Below are positions 11,271 to 25,954 of a DNA stretch of 64,000 nt, one piece after another; the stretch's first letter is position 1, and each line of letters begins with the position of its first letter. The translations under genes were made by a program, and so were the position numbers. Source of the stretch: Terebella lapidaria (lineage: Eukaryota; Annelida; Polychaeta; Terebellida; Terebellidae); NCBI GenBank assembly GCA_949152475.1, contig CASCJZ010000077.1, positions 1-64,000 on the forward strand, given 5' to 3'. The notes below the pieces were generated by a model that made no database searches, had not been told where the DNA came from, and saw only the letters and a program-made list of their open reading frames with translations.

Positions 11271-14200
11271 TGCTTTACTGTACAATGGACACGTTACGCT
11301 CAACCGTAAGATGGACATGCGATGCTCCACAGTACGATGGACATGGGACGCTCCATCATACGATGGACATGTGATGCTCCACCATACGATCGACATGCGA
11401 TGCTCCACCGTACGATCGACATGTGATGCTCCACCGCACGATGGACATGTGTCGCTCCACTGTATGATGGACATGCGATGCTTTACTGTACAATGGACAC
11501 GTTTTGCTCAACCGTAAGAGTGACATGCGATGCTCCACAGTACGATGGACATGGGACGCTCCATCATACGATGGAAATGTGACGCTCCACCGTACGATCG
11601 ACATGCGATGCTCCACCGTACGATGGACATGAGATGCTCCTTCGTACGATGGACATGTGACGCTCCACCGTACGATGGACATGGGATGCTCCACCGTAGG
11701 ATGGACATGTGACGCTCCACCGTACGATGGGCATGCGATGCTCCAATGTACGATGGACATGTGATGCTCCACCGTACGATGGACATGTGACGCTCCACCG
11801 TACGATGGTCATGCAAGGCTCCACTGTACCATGGACATGTGACGCTCCACCGTACGATGGACATGGGATGCTCTATCGTATGATGGACTAGCGATGCTCC
11901 ACCGTAAGATGGACATGTGACGCCCCACCGTACGATGGACATGCGACGCTCCATCGTACGATGGACATGGGATGCTCCACCGTATGATGGACATGTGATG
12001 CTCTACCGTACGATGGACATGCGATGCTCCACCGTACGATGGACCTGTGATGCTCCACCATACAATGGACATCTGACGCTCCACCGTACGATAGACATGC
12101 TATGCTCCACCATACGATGGACATGTGACGCTCCACTGTACGATGGACATGTGACGCTCCACCATATGATGGACATGCAAGGCTCCACTGTACAATGGAC
12201 ATGTGACGCTCCACCGTACGATGGACATGCGATGCTCCACTGTACGATGGAAATGTGACGCTCCACCGAACGATGGACATGGGATGCTCCACCGTACAAT
12301 GGACATGCGATGCTCCACCGTACGATGGACATCTGACGCTCCACCGTATGATAGACATGCGATGCTCCACCATACGATGGACATGTGATGCTCCACTGTA
12401 CGATGGACATGTGACGCTCCACCATATGATGGACATGCAAGGCTCCACTGTACAATGGACATGTGACGCTCCACCGTACGATGGACATGCGACGCTCCAC
12501 CGTATGATGGACATGCAATGCTCCATCGTACGATGGACATGTGACGCTCCACCATACGATGGACATCTGACGCTCCACCGTACGATGGACATGCGATGCT
12601 CCACTGTAAGATGGACATCTGATGCTCCACCATACGATGGACATGGGACATTCCGCTGTACGATGGACATGCGATGCTTCACGGTACGATGGACATGTGA
12701 TGCTCCATCGTATGATGGACATGCGATGCTCCACAGTACGATGGACATGGGACGCTCCATCATACGATGGAAATGTGACGCTCCACCGTACGATCGACAT
12801 GCGATGCTCCACCGTATGATCGACATGTGATGCTCCACCGTACGATGGACATGGGATCCTCCATCGTACGATGGACATGCGAAGCTCCACCGTACGATCG
12901 ACATGCGATGCTCCACGGCACGATGGACATGTGATGTTCCACCGTACGATGGACATCTGATGCTCCACCATACGATGGACATGTGACATTCCGCTGTACG
13001 ATGGACATGTGACGCTCCACTGTACGATGGACATGTGACGCTCCACCGTACGATGGACATGCGATGTTCCATCGTACGATGGACATGGGATCCTCTATCA
13101 TATGATGGACAGGCGATGCTCCACCGTAAGATGGACATGTGACGCCCCACCGTACGATGGACATGCGACGCTCCATCGTACGATGGACATGGGATGCTCC
13201 ACCGTATGATGGACATGTGACGCTCCACCGTACGATGGACATGCGATGCTCCACCGTACGATGGACCTGTGATGCTCCACCATACAATGGACATCTGATG
13301 CTCCACCGTACGATAGACATGCGATGCTCCACCATACGATGGGCATGTGACGCTCCACTGTACAATGGACATGTGACGCTCCACCATATAATGGACATGC
13401 AAGGCTCCACTGTACAATGGACATGTGACGCTCCACCGTACGATGGACATGCGATGCTCCACTGTACGATGGAAATGTGACGCTCCACCGAACGATGGAC
13501 ATGCAACGCTCCATCGTACGATGATCTAGCGACGCTCCACCGTAAGATGGCCATGCGAGGCTCCATGTACGATGGACATGTGACGCTCCACCGTACGATG
13601 GACATGCGACGCTCCACTGTATGATGGACATGCGATGCTTTACTGTACAATGGACATGTGACGCTCCACCGTATGATGGACATGTGACGCTCCATCGTAC
13701 GATGGACTAGCGAAGCTCCACCGTAAGGTGGACATGCGACGCTCCACAGTACGATGGACATGGACATGCATCGTACGATGGACATGTGACACTCCACCGT
13801 ACGATCGACATGCAATGCTTCACAGTACCATGGACATGTGATGCTCCACCGTACTATGGACATCTAATGCTCCACCATACGATGGACATGCAATGCTCCA
13901 CCGTAGGATGGACATGTGATGCTCCACTGTACGATGGACATCTGATGCTCCACCGTACGATGGACATGCAATGCTCCACTGTACGATGGACATGTGACGC
14001 TCCACCGTACGATGGACATGTGATGCTCCATCGTACGATGGACTAGCGATGCTCCACCGTAAGATGGACATGCGACGCTCCACAGTACGATGGACATGTG
14101 ATGCTCCACCATACGATCGACATGCGATGCTCCATCGTACGATGGACATGTGATGCTCCACCATACGATGGACATCTGACGCTCCACCATACGATGGACA

Positions 14201-15225
14201 TGCGATGATCCACTGTACGATGGACATGTGACGCTCCACCATATGATGGACATGCAAGGCTCCACTGTACAATGGACATGTGACGCTCCACCGTACGATG
14301 GACATGCGACGCTCCACCGTATGATGGACATGCAATGCTCCATCGTACGATGGACATGTGACTCTCCACCATACGATGGACATCTGACGCTCCACCGTAC
14401 GATGGACATGCGATGCTCCACTGTACGATGGACATGTGACGCTCCACCGTATGATTGACATGCGAGGCTATACTGTACGATGGACATGTGACGCTCCACC
14501 GTACGATGGACATGGGATGCTCCTTCGTACGATGGACATGTGACGCTCCACCGTACGATGGACATGGGATGCTCCACCATAGGATGGACATGTGACGCTC
14601 CACCGTACGATGGGCATGCGATGCTCCAATGTACGATGGACATGTGATGCTCCACCGTACGATGGACATGTGACGCTCCACCGTATGATGGTCATGCAAG
14701 GCTCCACTGTACCATGGACATGTGACGCTCCACCGTACGATGGACATGCGACGCTCCACCGTATGATGGACATGCGACGCTCCACTGTACGATGGACATG
14801 TGACGCTCCACCGTATGATTGACATGCGAGGCTCCACCGTACGATGGACATGCGACGCTCCACCGTACGATGGACATGCGATGCTCCACTGTACGATGGA
14901 CATGTGACGCTCCACCGTATGATTGACATGCGAGGCTCCACTGTACGATGGACATGTGACGCTCCACCGTACGATGGACATGGGATGCTCCTTCGTACGA
15001 TGAACATGTGACGCTCCACCGTACGATGGACATGGGATGCTCCACCGTAGGATGGACATGTGACGTTCCACCGTACGATGGGCATGCGATGCTCCAATGT
15101 ACGATGGACATGTGATGCTCCACCGTACGATGGACATGTGACGCTCCACCGTATGATGGACATGCAAGGCTCCACTGTACAATGGACATGTGACGCTCCA
15201 CCGTACGATGGACCTGGGATGCTCC
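11271..15225 (+). repeat. Large Q segment, first copy (left part)
   Basis: It starts at a 208-bp pair of TGCTTTACTG units (11,271 and 11,479); the second is followed by GTTTTGCTCAACCG and AGAGTGACATG. The same order is found from 25,955 at an offset of 14,684 bp. That is 565 monomers minus 6 bp, which equals the indels in between. Later the offset falls to 14,528/14,527 and then 14,449, because the second copy lacks 156 bp (six monomers) near 12,400-12,570, one base near 27,524, and 78 bp (three monomers) near 14,120. It carries the 1-bp-short CTCCATGTACG unit (13,561) and a 2-bp-short GGACATGGACATGCATCG unit (about 13,755). No gene is seen. Confidence 0.82.
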
Positions 15226-16109
15226 ACCGTATGATGGACATGTGACGCTCCACCGTATGATGGACATGTGACGCTCCACCGTATGATTGACATGCGATGC
15301 TCCACAGAACGATGGACATGGGACGCTCCATCATACGTTGGAAATGTGACGCTCCACCGTACGATCGACATGCGATGCTCCACCGTATGATCGACATGTG
15401 ATGCTCCACCGTACGATGGACATGGGATCCTCCATCGTACGATGGACATGCGATGCTCCACCGTACGATCGACATGCGATGCTCCACCGTACGATGGACA
15501 TGCGATGTTCCACCGTACGATGGACATCTGATGCTACACCATACGACGGACATGTGACACTCCGCGGTACGATGGACATGCGACGCTCCACTGTACGATG
15601 GACATGTGACGCTCCACCGTACGATGGACATGCGATGCTCCATCTTACGATGGACATGGGATGCTCTATCGTATGATGGACTAGCGATGCTCCACCGTAA
15701 GATGGACATGTGACGCCCCACCGTACGATGGACATGCGACGCTCCATCGTACCATGGACATGGGATGCTCCACCGTATGATGGACATGTGACGCTCCACC
15801 GTACGATGGACATGCGATGCTCCACCGTACGATTGACCTGTGATGCTCCACCATACAATGGACATCTGACGCTCCACCGTACGATAGACATGCGATACTC
15901 CACCGTACGATGGACATGTGACGCTCCACCGTACGATGGACATCTGACGCTCCTCCGTACGATGGACATGCGACGCTCAAATGTACGATGGACATGTGAC
16001 GTTCCACCGTACGATGGACATGAGACGCTCCATCGTATGATGGCCTAGTGACGCTCCACCGTACGATGGACATGCGACACTCCACCGTAAGATGGACATG
16101 CGACGCTCC
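15226..16109 (+). repeat. 884-bp (34-monomer) tandem unit, copy 1
   Basis: The order of variants from about 15,226 repeats immediately at an offset of exactly 884 bp. It contains a GGAAATGTGACG unit, CCTCCATCGTACG, CTACACCATACGACGG, CTCCGCGGTACG, a GACGCCCC unit, TACGATTGACCTG and the closing ATGGCCTAGTG. Edges are approximate to about one monomer. Confidence 0.85.
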
Positions 16110-16993
16110 ACCGTACGATGGACATGTGACGCTCCACCGTATGATGGACATGTGACGCTCCACCGTATGATTGACATGCGATGCTCCACAGTACGATGGA
16201 CATGGGACGCTCCATCATACGTTGGAAATGTGACGCTCCACCGTACGATCGACATGCGATGCTCCACCGTATGATCGACATGTGATGCTCCACCGTACGA
16301 TGGACATGGGATCCTCCATCGTACGATGGACATGCGATGCTCCACCGTACGATCGACATGCGATGCTCCACCGTACGATGGACATGCGATGTTCCACCGT
16401 ACGATGGACATCTGATGCTACACCATACGACGGACATGTGACACTCCGCGGTACGATGGACATGCGACGCTCCACTGTACGATGGACATGTGACGCTCCA
16501 CCGTACGATGGACATGCGATGCTCCATCTTACGATGGACATGGGATGCTCTATCGTATGATGGACTAGCGATGCTCCACCGTAAGATGGACATGTGACGC
16601 CCCACCGTACGATGGACATGCGACGCTCCATCGTACCATGGACATGGGATGCTCCACCGTATGATGGACATGTGACGCTCCACCATACGATGGACATGCG
16701 ATGCTCCACCGTACGATTGACCTGTGATGCTCCACCATACAATGGACATCTGACGCTCCACCGTACGATAGACATGCGATACTCCACCGTACGATGGACA
16801 TGTGACGCTCCACCGTACGATGGACATCTGACGCTCCTCCGTACGATGGACATGCGACGCTCAAATGTACGATGGACATGTGACGTTCCACCGTACGATG
16901 GACATGAGACGCTCCATCGTATGATGGCCTAGTGACGCTCCACCGTACGATGGACATGCGACACTCCACCGTAAGATGGACATGCGACGCTCC
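16110..16993 (+). repeat. 884-bp (34-monomer) tandem unit, copy 2
   Basis: A near-identical direct copy of the preceding unit. Only a handful of substitutions separate them, for example CACAGAACG (15,302) against CACAGTACG (16,186), and CACCGTACG (15,798) against CACCATACG (16,682). The parallel segment at about 29.7-30.6 kb contains this unit once. The duplication therefore happened in this copy after the large duplication, or was lost from the other. Confidence 0.85.
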
Positions 16994-19949
16994 ACCGTAC
17001 GATGGACATGTGATGCTCCACTGTACGATGGACATGTGACGCTCCACCATACGATGGACATTTGACGCTCAAATGTACGATGGACATGTGACGCTCCACC
17101 GTATGATTGACATGCGAGGCTCCACTGTGTGATGGACATGTGACGCTCCACCGTACGATGGACATGGGATGCTCCTTCGTACGATGGACATGTGACGCTC
17201 CACCGTACGATGGACACGGGATGCTCCACCGTAGGATGGACATGTGATGCTCCACCGTACGATGGGCATGCGATGCTCCAATGTACGATGGACATGAGAT
17301 GCTCCACCGTACGATGGACATGCGACGCTCCACCGTACGATGGACATGTGACAATCCACCGTACGATGGACATCTGACGCTCCTCTGCACGATGGACAAG
17401 CGACGCTCCACTGTACGATGGACATGTGATGCTCCACCGTACGATGGACATGCGACGCTCCATCGTACGATGGACTAGCGACACTCCACCGTAAGATGGA
17501 CATGCGACGCTCCACCGTACGATGGACATGCGACGCTCCATCGCAGGATGGACATGCGACGCTCCATCGTACGATAGACATGTGACACTCCACCGTAAGA
17601 TGGACATGCGAGGCTCCACCGTACAATAGACATGCGACGCACCACTGTATGATGGACATGCGATGCTTTACTGTACAATGGACACGTTACGCTCAACCGT
17701 AAGATGGACATGCGATGCTCCACAGTACGATGGACATGGGACGCTCCATCATACGATGGACATGTGATGCTCCACCATACGATCGACATGCGATGCTCCA
17801 CCGTACGATCGACATGTGATGCTCCACCGTACGATGGACATGTGACGCTCCACTGTATGATGGACATGCGATGCTTTACTGTACAATGGACACGTTTTGC
17901 TCAACCGTAAGAGTGACATGCGATGCTCCACAGTACGATGGACATGGGACGCTCCATCATACGATGGAAATGTGACGCTCCACCGTACGATCGACATGCG
18001 ATGCTCCACCGTATGATCGACATGTGATGCTCCACCGTACGATGGACATGGGATCCTCCATCGTACGATGGACATGCGATGCTCCACCGTACGATCGACA
18101 TGCGATGCTCCACCGTACGATGGACATGCGATGTTCCATAGTACGATGGACATCTGATGCTCCACCATACGATGGACATGTGACACTCCGCTGTACGATG
18201 GACATGGGATGCTCCACCATACGATGGACATGCGATGCTCCATCGTACGATGGACATGGGATGCTCTATCGTATGATGGACTAGCGATGCTCCACCGTAA
18301 GATGGACATGTGACGCCCCACCGTACGATGGACATGCGACGCTCCATCGTACGATGGACATGGGATGCTCCACCGTATGATGGACATGTGACGCTCTACC
18401 GTACGATGGACATGCGATGCTCCACCGTACGATGGACCTGTGATGCTCCACCATACAATGGACATCTGACGCTCCACCGTACGATAGACATGCTATGCTC
18501 CACCATACGATGGACATGTGACGCTCCACTGTACGATGGACATGTGACGCTCCACCATATGATGGACATGCAAGGCTCCACTGTACAATGGACATGTGAC
18601 GCTCCACCATACGATGGACATGCGATGCTCCACTGTACGATGGAAATGTGACGCTCCACCGAACGATGGACATGCAACGCTCCATCGTACGATGGGCTAG
18701 CGACGCTCCACCATAAGATGGACATGCGACGCTCCATGTACGATGGACATGTGACGCTCCACCGTACGATGGACATGCGACGCTCCACTGTATGATGGAC
18801 ATGCGATGCTTTACTGTACAATGGACATGTGACGCTCCACCGTATGATAGACATGTGACGCTCCATCGTACGAAGGACTAGCGAAGCTCCACCGTAAGGT
18901 GGACATGCGACGCTCCACAGTACGATGGACATGGGACGCTCCATCGTACGATGGACATGTGACACTCCACCGTACGATCGACATGCAATGCTTCACAGTA
19001 CCATGGACATGTGATGCTCCACCGTACGATGGACATCTAATGCTCCACCATACGATGGACATGCGATGCTCCACCGTACGATGGACATGTGATGCTCCAC
19101 CGTACGATGGACATGTGACGCTCCACCGTACGATGGACATGTGACACTCCATCGTACGATGGACTAGCGACGCTCCACCGTAAGATGGACATGCGACGCT
19201 CCACGTACAATGGACATGTGACGCTCCACCGTACGATGGACATCCGACGCTCCACTGTAGGATGGACATGCGATGCACCACCGTACGATGGACATGCGAC
19301 GTTCCATCGTACGATGGACATGCGACGCTCCACCGTACGATGGACATGGGATGCTCCACCGTATGATGGACATGTGACGCTCCACCCTACGATGGACATG
19401 AGATGCTCCACCGTACGATAGACATCTGACGCTCCATTGTACGATAGACATGCGATGCTCCACCGTACGATGGACATGTGACGCTCCACCGTACGATGGA
19501 CATCCGACGCTCCACTGTATGATGGACATGGGATGCTCCACCGTACGATGGACATGCGATGCTCCACCGTACGATGGACCTGTGATGCTCCACCATACGA
19601 TGGACATGCGACGCTCCACCGTATGATGGACATGCAATGCTCCATCGTACGATGGACATGTGACGCTCCACCATACGATGGACATCTGACGCTCCACCGT
19701 ACGATGGACATGCGATGCTCCACTGTACGATGGACATGTGACGCTCCACCGTATGATTGACATGTGAGGCTATACTGTACGATGGACATGTGACGCTCCA
19801 CCGTACGATGGACATGGGATGCTCCTTCGTACAATGGACATGTGACGCTCCACCGTACGATGGACGTGGGATGCTCCACCGTAGGATGGACATGTGACGC
19901 TCCACCGTACGATGGGCATGCGATGCTCCACTGTACGATGGACATGTGA
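16994..19949 (+). repeat. Large Q segment, first copy (middle part)
   Basis: Parallel to about 30,540-33,610, at offsets of 13,565 bp and then 13,643 bp; the second copy has three extra monomers near 31.1-31.2 kb. It holds a 208-bp marker pair (17,664 and 17,872), a GACGCCCC unit near 18,313, the 1-bp-short units CTCCATGTACG (18,732) and CTCCACGTACAATGG (19,199), and the GCTATACTG unit near 19,765. The part from about 17,585 also reappears at 55,001. No gene is seen. Confidence 0.8.
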
Positions 19950-21749
19950 CGCTCCACCGTAGGATGGACATGCGAGGCTCCACTGTACGATGGACATGTG
20001 ACCCTCCACCGTACGATGGACATGGGATGCTCCATCGTACGATGGACATGGGATGCTCCACTGTACGATCGACATGCGATGCTCCACCGTACGATGGACA
20101 TGTGACGCTCCACCGTACGATGGACATGTGATGCTCCACCGAATGATGGACATGCGAGGCTCCACCGTAAGATGGACATGGGATGCTCCACCGTATGATG
20201 GACATGTGACGCTCCACCGTACGATGGACATGCGACGCTCCATCGTACGATGGACATGGGATGCTCCACCGTATGATGGACATGTGACGCTCCACCGTAC
20301 GATGGACATGCGTTGCTCCACTGTACGATGGACATGTGATGCTCCACCGCACGATGGACATCTGACGCTCCACCGTACGATAGACATGCGATGCTCCACC
20401 GTACGATGGACATGTGACGCTCCACCGTATGATGGACATCTGACGCTCCTCCGTACGATGGACATTCGACGCTCAAATGTACGATGGACATGTGACGTTC
20501 CACCGTACGATGGACATGAGACGCTCCATCGTATGATGGCCTAGTGACGCTCCACCTTACGATGGACATGCGATGCTCCACCGTACGATGGACATGAGAT
20601 GCTCCACCGTACGATAGACATCTGACGCTCCATTGTACGATAGACATGCGATGCTCCACCGTACGATGGACATGTGATGCTCCACCGTTCGATAGACATG
20701 CGACGCTCCATCGTACCCTGGACATGGGATGCTCCACCGTAGGATGGACATGTGACGCTCCACCGTACGATGGACATGTGACGCTCCACCGTAGGATGGA
20801 CATGCGAGGCTCCACTGTACGATGGACATGTGACCCTCCACCGTACGATGGACATGGGATGCTCCATCGTACGATGGACATGGGATGCTCCATCGTACGA
20901 TGGACATGTGACGCTCCACTGTACGATCGACATGCGATGCTCCACCGTACGATGGACATGTGTCGCTCCACCGTACGATGGACATCTGACGCTCCACCGT
21001 ACGATGGACATGCTATGCTCCACCGTACATTGGACATGTGACGCTCCACCGTACGATGGACATGGGACGCTCCACCGTATAATGGACATGTGACGCTCCA
21101 CCGTACGATGGACATGTGATGCTCCACCGAATGATGGACATGCGAGGCTCCACCGTAAGATGGACATGGGATGCTCCACCGTATGATGGACATGTGACGC
21201 TCCACCGTACGATGGACATGCGACGCTCCATCGTACGATGGACATGGGATGCTCCACCGTATGATGGACATGTGACGCTCCACCGTACGATGGACATGCG
21301 TTGCTCCACTGTACGATGGACATGTGATGCTCCACCGTACGATGGACATCTGACGCTCCACCGTACGATAGACATGCGATGCTCCACCGTACGATGGACA
21401 TGTGACGCTCCACCATATGATGGACATCTGACGCTCCTCCGTACGATGGACATTCGACGCTCAAATGTACGATGGACATGTGACGTTCCACCGTACGATG
21501 GACATGAGACGCTCCATCGTATGATGGCCTAGTGACGCTCCACCTTACGATGGACATGCGATGCTCCACCGTACGATGGACATGAGATGCTCCACCGTAC
21601 GATAGACATCTGACGCTCCATTGTACGATAGACATGCGATGCTCCACCGTACGATGGACATGTGATGCTCCACCGTTCGATAGACATGCGACGCTCCATC
21701 GTACCCTGGACATGGGATGCTCCACCGTATGATGGACATGTGACGCTCC
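19950..21749 (+). repeat. 832/988-bp tandem doublet
   Basis: The run opening with GTAGGATGGACATGCGAGG and the rare GTGACCCTCCACCG unit occurs at 20,001 and again at 20,833 (832 bp, 32 monomers). By the closing ATGGCCTAGTG units (20,529 and 21,517) the offset is 988 bp (38 monomers), because the second copy holds six extra monomers near 20,890-21,060. The parallels at 33.7-34.4, 37.8-38.5, 40.7-41.4, 57.4-58.1 and 59.5-60.3 kb contain only one unit, of the longer kind. Confidence 0.8.
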
Positions 21750-23406
21750 ACTGTTCGATGGGCATGCGATGCTCCACCGTACGATGGACCTGTGACGCTC
21801 CTCCGTACGATGGACATGCGACGCTCCACTGTACGATGGACATGTGACGCTCCACCGTACGATGGACATGGGATGCTCCATCGTACGATGGATATGTGAC
21901 GCTCCACCGTACGATCGACATGCGATGCTCCACCGTATGATGGACATGTGATGCTCCATCGTACGATGGACATCTGACGCTCCACTGTACGATGGACATG
22001 CTATGCTCCACCGTACGATAGACATGTGACGCTCCACCGTACGATGGACATGGGATGCTCCATCGTACGATGGACATGTGACGCTCCACCGTACGATCGA
22101 CATGCGATATTCCAACGTATGATGGACATGTGATGCTCCACCGTACGATGGACATGTGACGCTCCACCGTACGATGGACATGCGACGCTCCACTGTATGA
22201 TGGACATGCGATGCTTTACTGTACAATGGACACGTGACGCTCCACCGTATGATGGACATGCGACGCTCCATCGTACGATGGACTAGCGAAGCTCCACCGT
22301 AAGATGGACATGTGATGCTCCACAATACAATGGACATGGGATGCTCCATCATACGATGGACATGAGATGCTCCACCATATGATGGACATGTGGCACTCCA
22401 CCGTAAGATGGACATCTGACACTCCTCCGTATGATGGACATGCGACGCTCCACCGTAAGGTGGACATGCGACGCTCCACTGTACGATGGACATGTGACGC
22501 TCCACCGTACGATGGACATCTGACGCTCCTCCTTACGATGAACATGCGACGCTCAAATGTACGATGGACATGTGACGCTCCATCGTACGATGGACATGCG
22601 ACGCTCCATCGTATGATGGCCAAGTGACGCTCCATCGTAAGATGGACATGCAACGCTCCACCGTACGATGGACATGTGATTCTCCACTGTATGATGGACA
22701 TGTGACGCTCCACCGTACGATGGACATGGGACGCTCCAATGTATGATGGACATGCGACGCTCCACTGTACGATGGACATGCGATGCTCCACTGTACGATG
22801 GACATGGGACGCTCCACCGTATTATGGACATGCGAGGCTCCACCGTACGATGGACATGGGATGCTCCATCGTACGATGGACATGGGACGCTCCACCGTAT
22901 TATGGACATGCGAGGCTCCACCGTACGATGGACATGCGATGCTCCACCGTACGATGGACCTGTGACGCTCCTCCGTACGATGGACATGCGACGCTCCACT
23001 GTACGATGGACATGTGACGCTCCACCGTACGATGGACATGCGACGCTCCATCGTATGATGGCCTAGCGACGCTCCACCGTAAGATGGACAAGCGACGCTC
23101 CATTGTACGATGGACATGCGATGCTCCACGTACGATGGACATGTGACGCCCCACCGTACAATGGACATGCGACGCTCCACTGTATGATGGACATGCGACG
23201 CTCCACCGTACGATGGACATGCGATGCTCCATCGCAGGATGGAGATGTGACGCTCCACTGTACGAAGGACATGCGATGCTCCACCGTACGATGGACATGC
23301 GACGCTCCATCGTACGATAGACATGTGACACTCCACCGTAAGATGGACATGCGAGGCTCCACCGTACAATAGACATGCGACGCTCCACTGTATGATGGAC
23401 ATGCGA
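21750..23406 (+). repeat. Large Q segment, first copy (right part)
   Basis: Parallel to about 34,590-35,930, at offsets of 12,837 and then 12,811 bp. Distinctive units are CACTGTTCGATGGGCATG, GCGATATTCCAACG, GTGGCACTCCACCG, two TATTATGGACATGCG units and CCTCCTTACGATGAACATG. Near 23,000-23,290 it keeps eleven monomers that the second copy lacks, including a 1-bp-short CTCCACGTACG unit at 23,124. No gene is seen. Confidence 0.78.
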
Positions 23407-25954
23407 TGCTTTACTGTACAATGGACACGTTACGCTCAACCGTAAGATGGACGTGCGATGCTCCACAGTATGATGGACATGGGACGCTCCATCATACGAT
23501 GGACATGTGATGCTCCACCATACGATCGACATGCGATGCTCCACCGTACGATCGACATGTGATGCTCCACCGTACGATGGACATGTGACGCTCCACCATA
23601 CGATGGACATGTGACGCTCCACTGTATGATGGACATGCGATGCTTTACTGTACAATGGACACGTTATGCTCAACCGTAAGACTGACATGCGATGCTCCAC
23701 AGTACGATGGACCTGGGACGCTCCATCATACGATGGAAATGTGACGCTCCACCGTACGATAGACATGCGATGCTCCACCGTATGATCGGCATGTGATGCT
23801 CCACCGTACGATGGACATGCGATGTTCCACCGTATGATGGACATCTGATGCTCCACCATACGATGGACATGCGACACTCCGCTGTACGATGGACATGCGA
23901 CGCTCCACTGTACGATGGACATGTGACGCTCCACCGTATGATGGACATGCAACGCTCCATCGTACGATGGACATGTGACGCTCCACCATACGATGGACAT
24001 CTGACGCTCCACCGTACGATGGACATGCGATGCTCCACTGTACGATGGACATGTGACGCTCCACCGTACGATGGACATCTGATGCTCCACCGTACGATGG
24101 ACATGTGACACTCCGCTGTACGATGGACATGCGACGCTCCACTGTACGATGGACATGTGACGCTCCACCGTACGATGGACATGCGATGCTCCATCGTACG
24201 ATGGACATGGGATGCTCTATCGTATGATGGACTAGCGATGCTCCACCGTAAGATGGACATGTGACGCTCCACCGTACGATGGACATGCGATGCTCCACCG
24301 TACGATGGACATGGGATGCTCCACCGTATGATGGACATGTGACGCTCCACCGTACGATGGACATGCGATGCTACACCGTACGATGGACCTGTGATGCTCC
24401 ACCGTACGATGGACATCTGACGCTCCACCGTACGATAGACATGCGATGCTCCACCATACGATGGACATGTGACGCTCCACCGTATGATGGACATGCAACG
24501 CTCCATCGTACGATGGACATGTGACGCTCCACCATACGATGGACATCTGACGCTCCACCGTACGATGGACATGCGATGCTCCACTGTACGATGGACATGT
24601 GACGCTCCAATGTATGATTGACATGCGAGGCTCCACTGTACGATGGACATGTGACGCTCCACTGTACGATGGACATGCTATGCTCCACTGTATGATGGAC
24701 ATGCGATGCTTTGCTGTACAATGGACACGTTACGCTCAACCGTAAGATGGACATGCGATGCTCCACAGTACGATGGACATGGGACGCTCCATCATACGAT
24801 GGACATGTGACGCTCCACCGTACGATCGACATGCGATGCTCCACCGTACGATGGACATGCGATGCTCCACCGTACGATGGACATCTGATGCTCCACCATA
24901 CGATGGACATGTGACACTCCGCTGTACGATGGACATGCGACGCTCCACTGTACAATGGACATGTGACGATCCACTGTACGACAGACATGCGATGCTCCAC
25001 CATGCGATGGACATGTGACGCTCCACTGTACGATGGACATGTGACGCTCCACCGTACGATGGACATGCAAGGCTCCACTGTACAATGGACATGTGACGCT
25101 CCACCATACGATGGACATGCGACGCTCTACCGTATGATGGACATGCAACGCTCCATCGTACGATGGACATGTGACGCTCCACCATATGATGGACATCTGA
25201 CGCTCCACCGTACGATGGACATGCGATGCTCCACTGTACGATGGACATGTGACGCTCCACTGTATGATTGACATGCGAGGCTATACTGTACGATGGACAT
25301 GTGACGCTCCACCGTACGATGGACATGGGATGCTCCTTCGTACGATGGACATGTGACGCTCCACCGTACGATGGACATGGGATGCTCCACCGTAGGATGG
25401 ACATGTGACGCTCCACCGTATGATGGGCATGCGATGCTCCAATGTACGATGGACATGTGATGCTCCACGGTACGATGGACATGGGATGCTCCACCGTACG
25501 ATGGACATGTGACGCTCCACCGTATGATGGACATGTGACGCTCCACCGTACGATGGACATGCGACGCTCCATCGTACGATGGACATGTGACAATCCACCG
25601 TACGATGGACATCTGACGCTCCTCTGTACGATGGACAAGCGACGCTCCACTGTACGATGGACATGTGACGCTCCACCGTACGATGGACATGCGACGCTCC
25701 ATCGTACGATGGACTAGCGACACTCCACCGTAAGATGGACATGCGACGCTCCACCGTACGATGGACATGCGACGCTCCATCGCAGGATGGACATGCGACG
25801 CTCCACCGTACGAAGGACATGCGATGCTCCACCGTACGATGGACATGCGACGCTCCATCGTACGATAGACATGTGACACTCCACCGTAAGATGGACATGC
25901 GAGGCTCCACCGTACAATAGACATGCGACGCTCCACTGTATGATGGACATGCGA
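23407..25954 (+). repeat. Q linker segment between the two large copies
   Basis: It starts with a 234-bp pair of marker units (23,407 and 23,641). The second is followed by GTTATGCTCAACCG and AGACTGACATG. Parts recur at 35.9-36.9 kb and at 43.2-44.1 kb. The TGCTTTGCTG variant at 24,707 recurs at 44,068, 51,553 and 62,910. The stretch of about 25,280-25,950 again approaches the flank seen before 11,271 (GACAAGCGACG and CGCAGGATGG units), so the period closes at about 14.7 kb. Confidence 0.72.

Noticed and set aside
12255-12830. A 191-codon plus-strand open frame
   Set aside because: This is the longest plus-strand frame of the same satellite. It is open only because a run of monomers lacks TGA in that phase. 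It has no independent sign of coding.
19037-21427. A 796-codon open frame on the minus strand, and many similar ones of 200-770 codons
   Set aside because: They are readings of the stop-free satellite unit. All three minus frames are open at once, the peptide period is exactly three monomers, the start is simply the ATG inside each unit, and variation follows CpG decay instead of codon positions. There is no promoter, no unique sequence and no recognisable domain.
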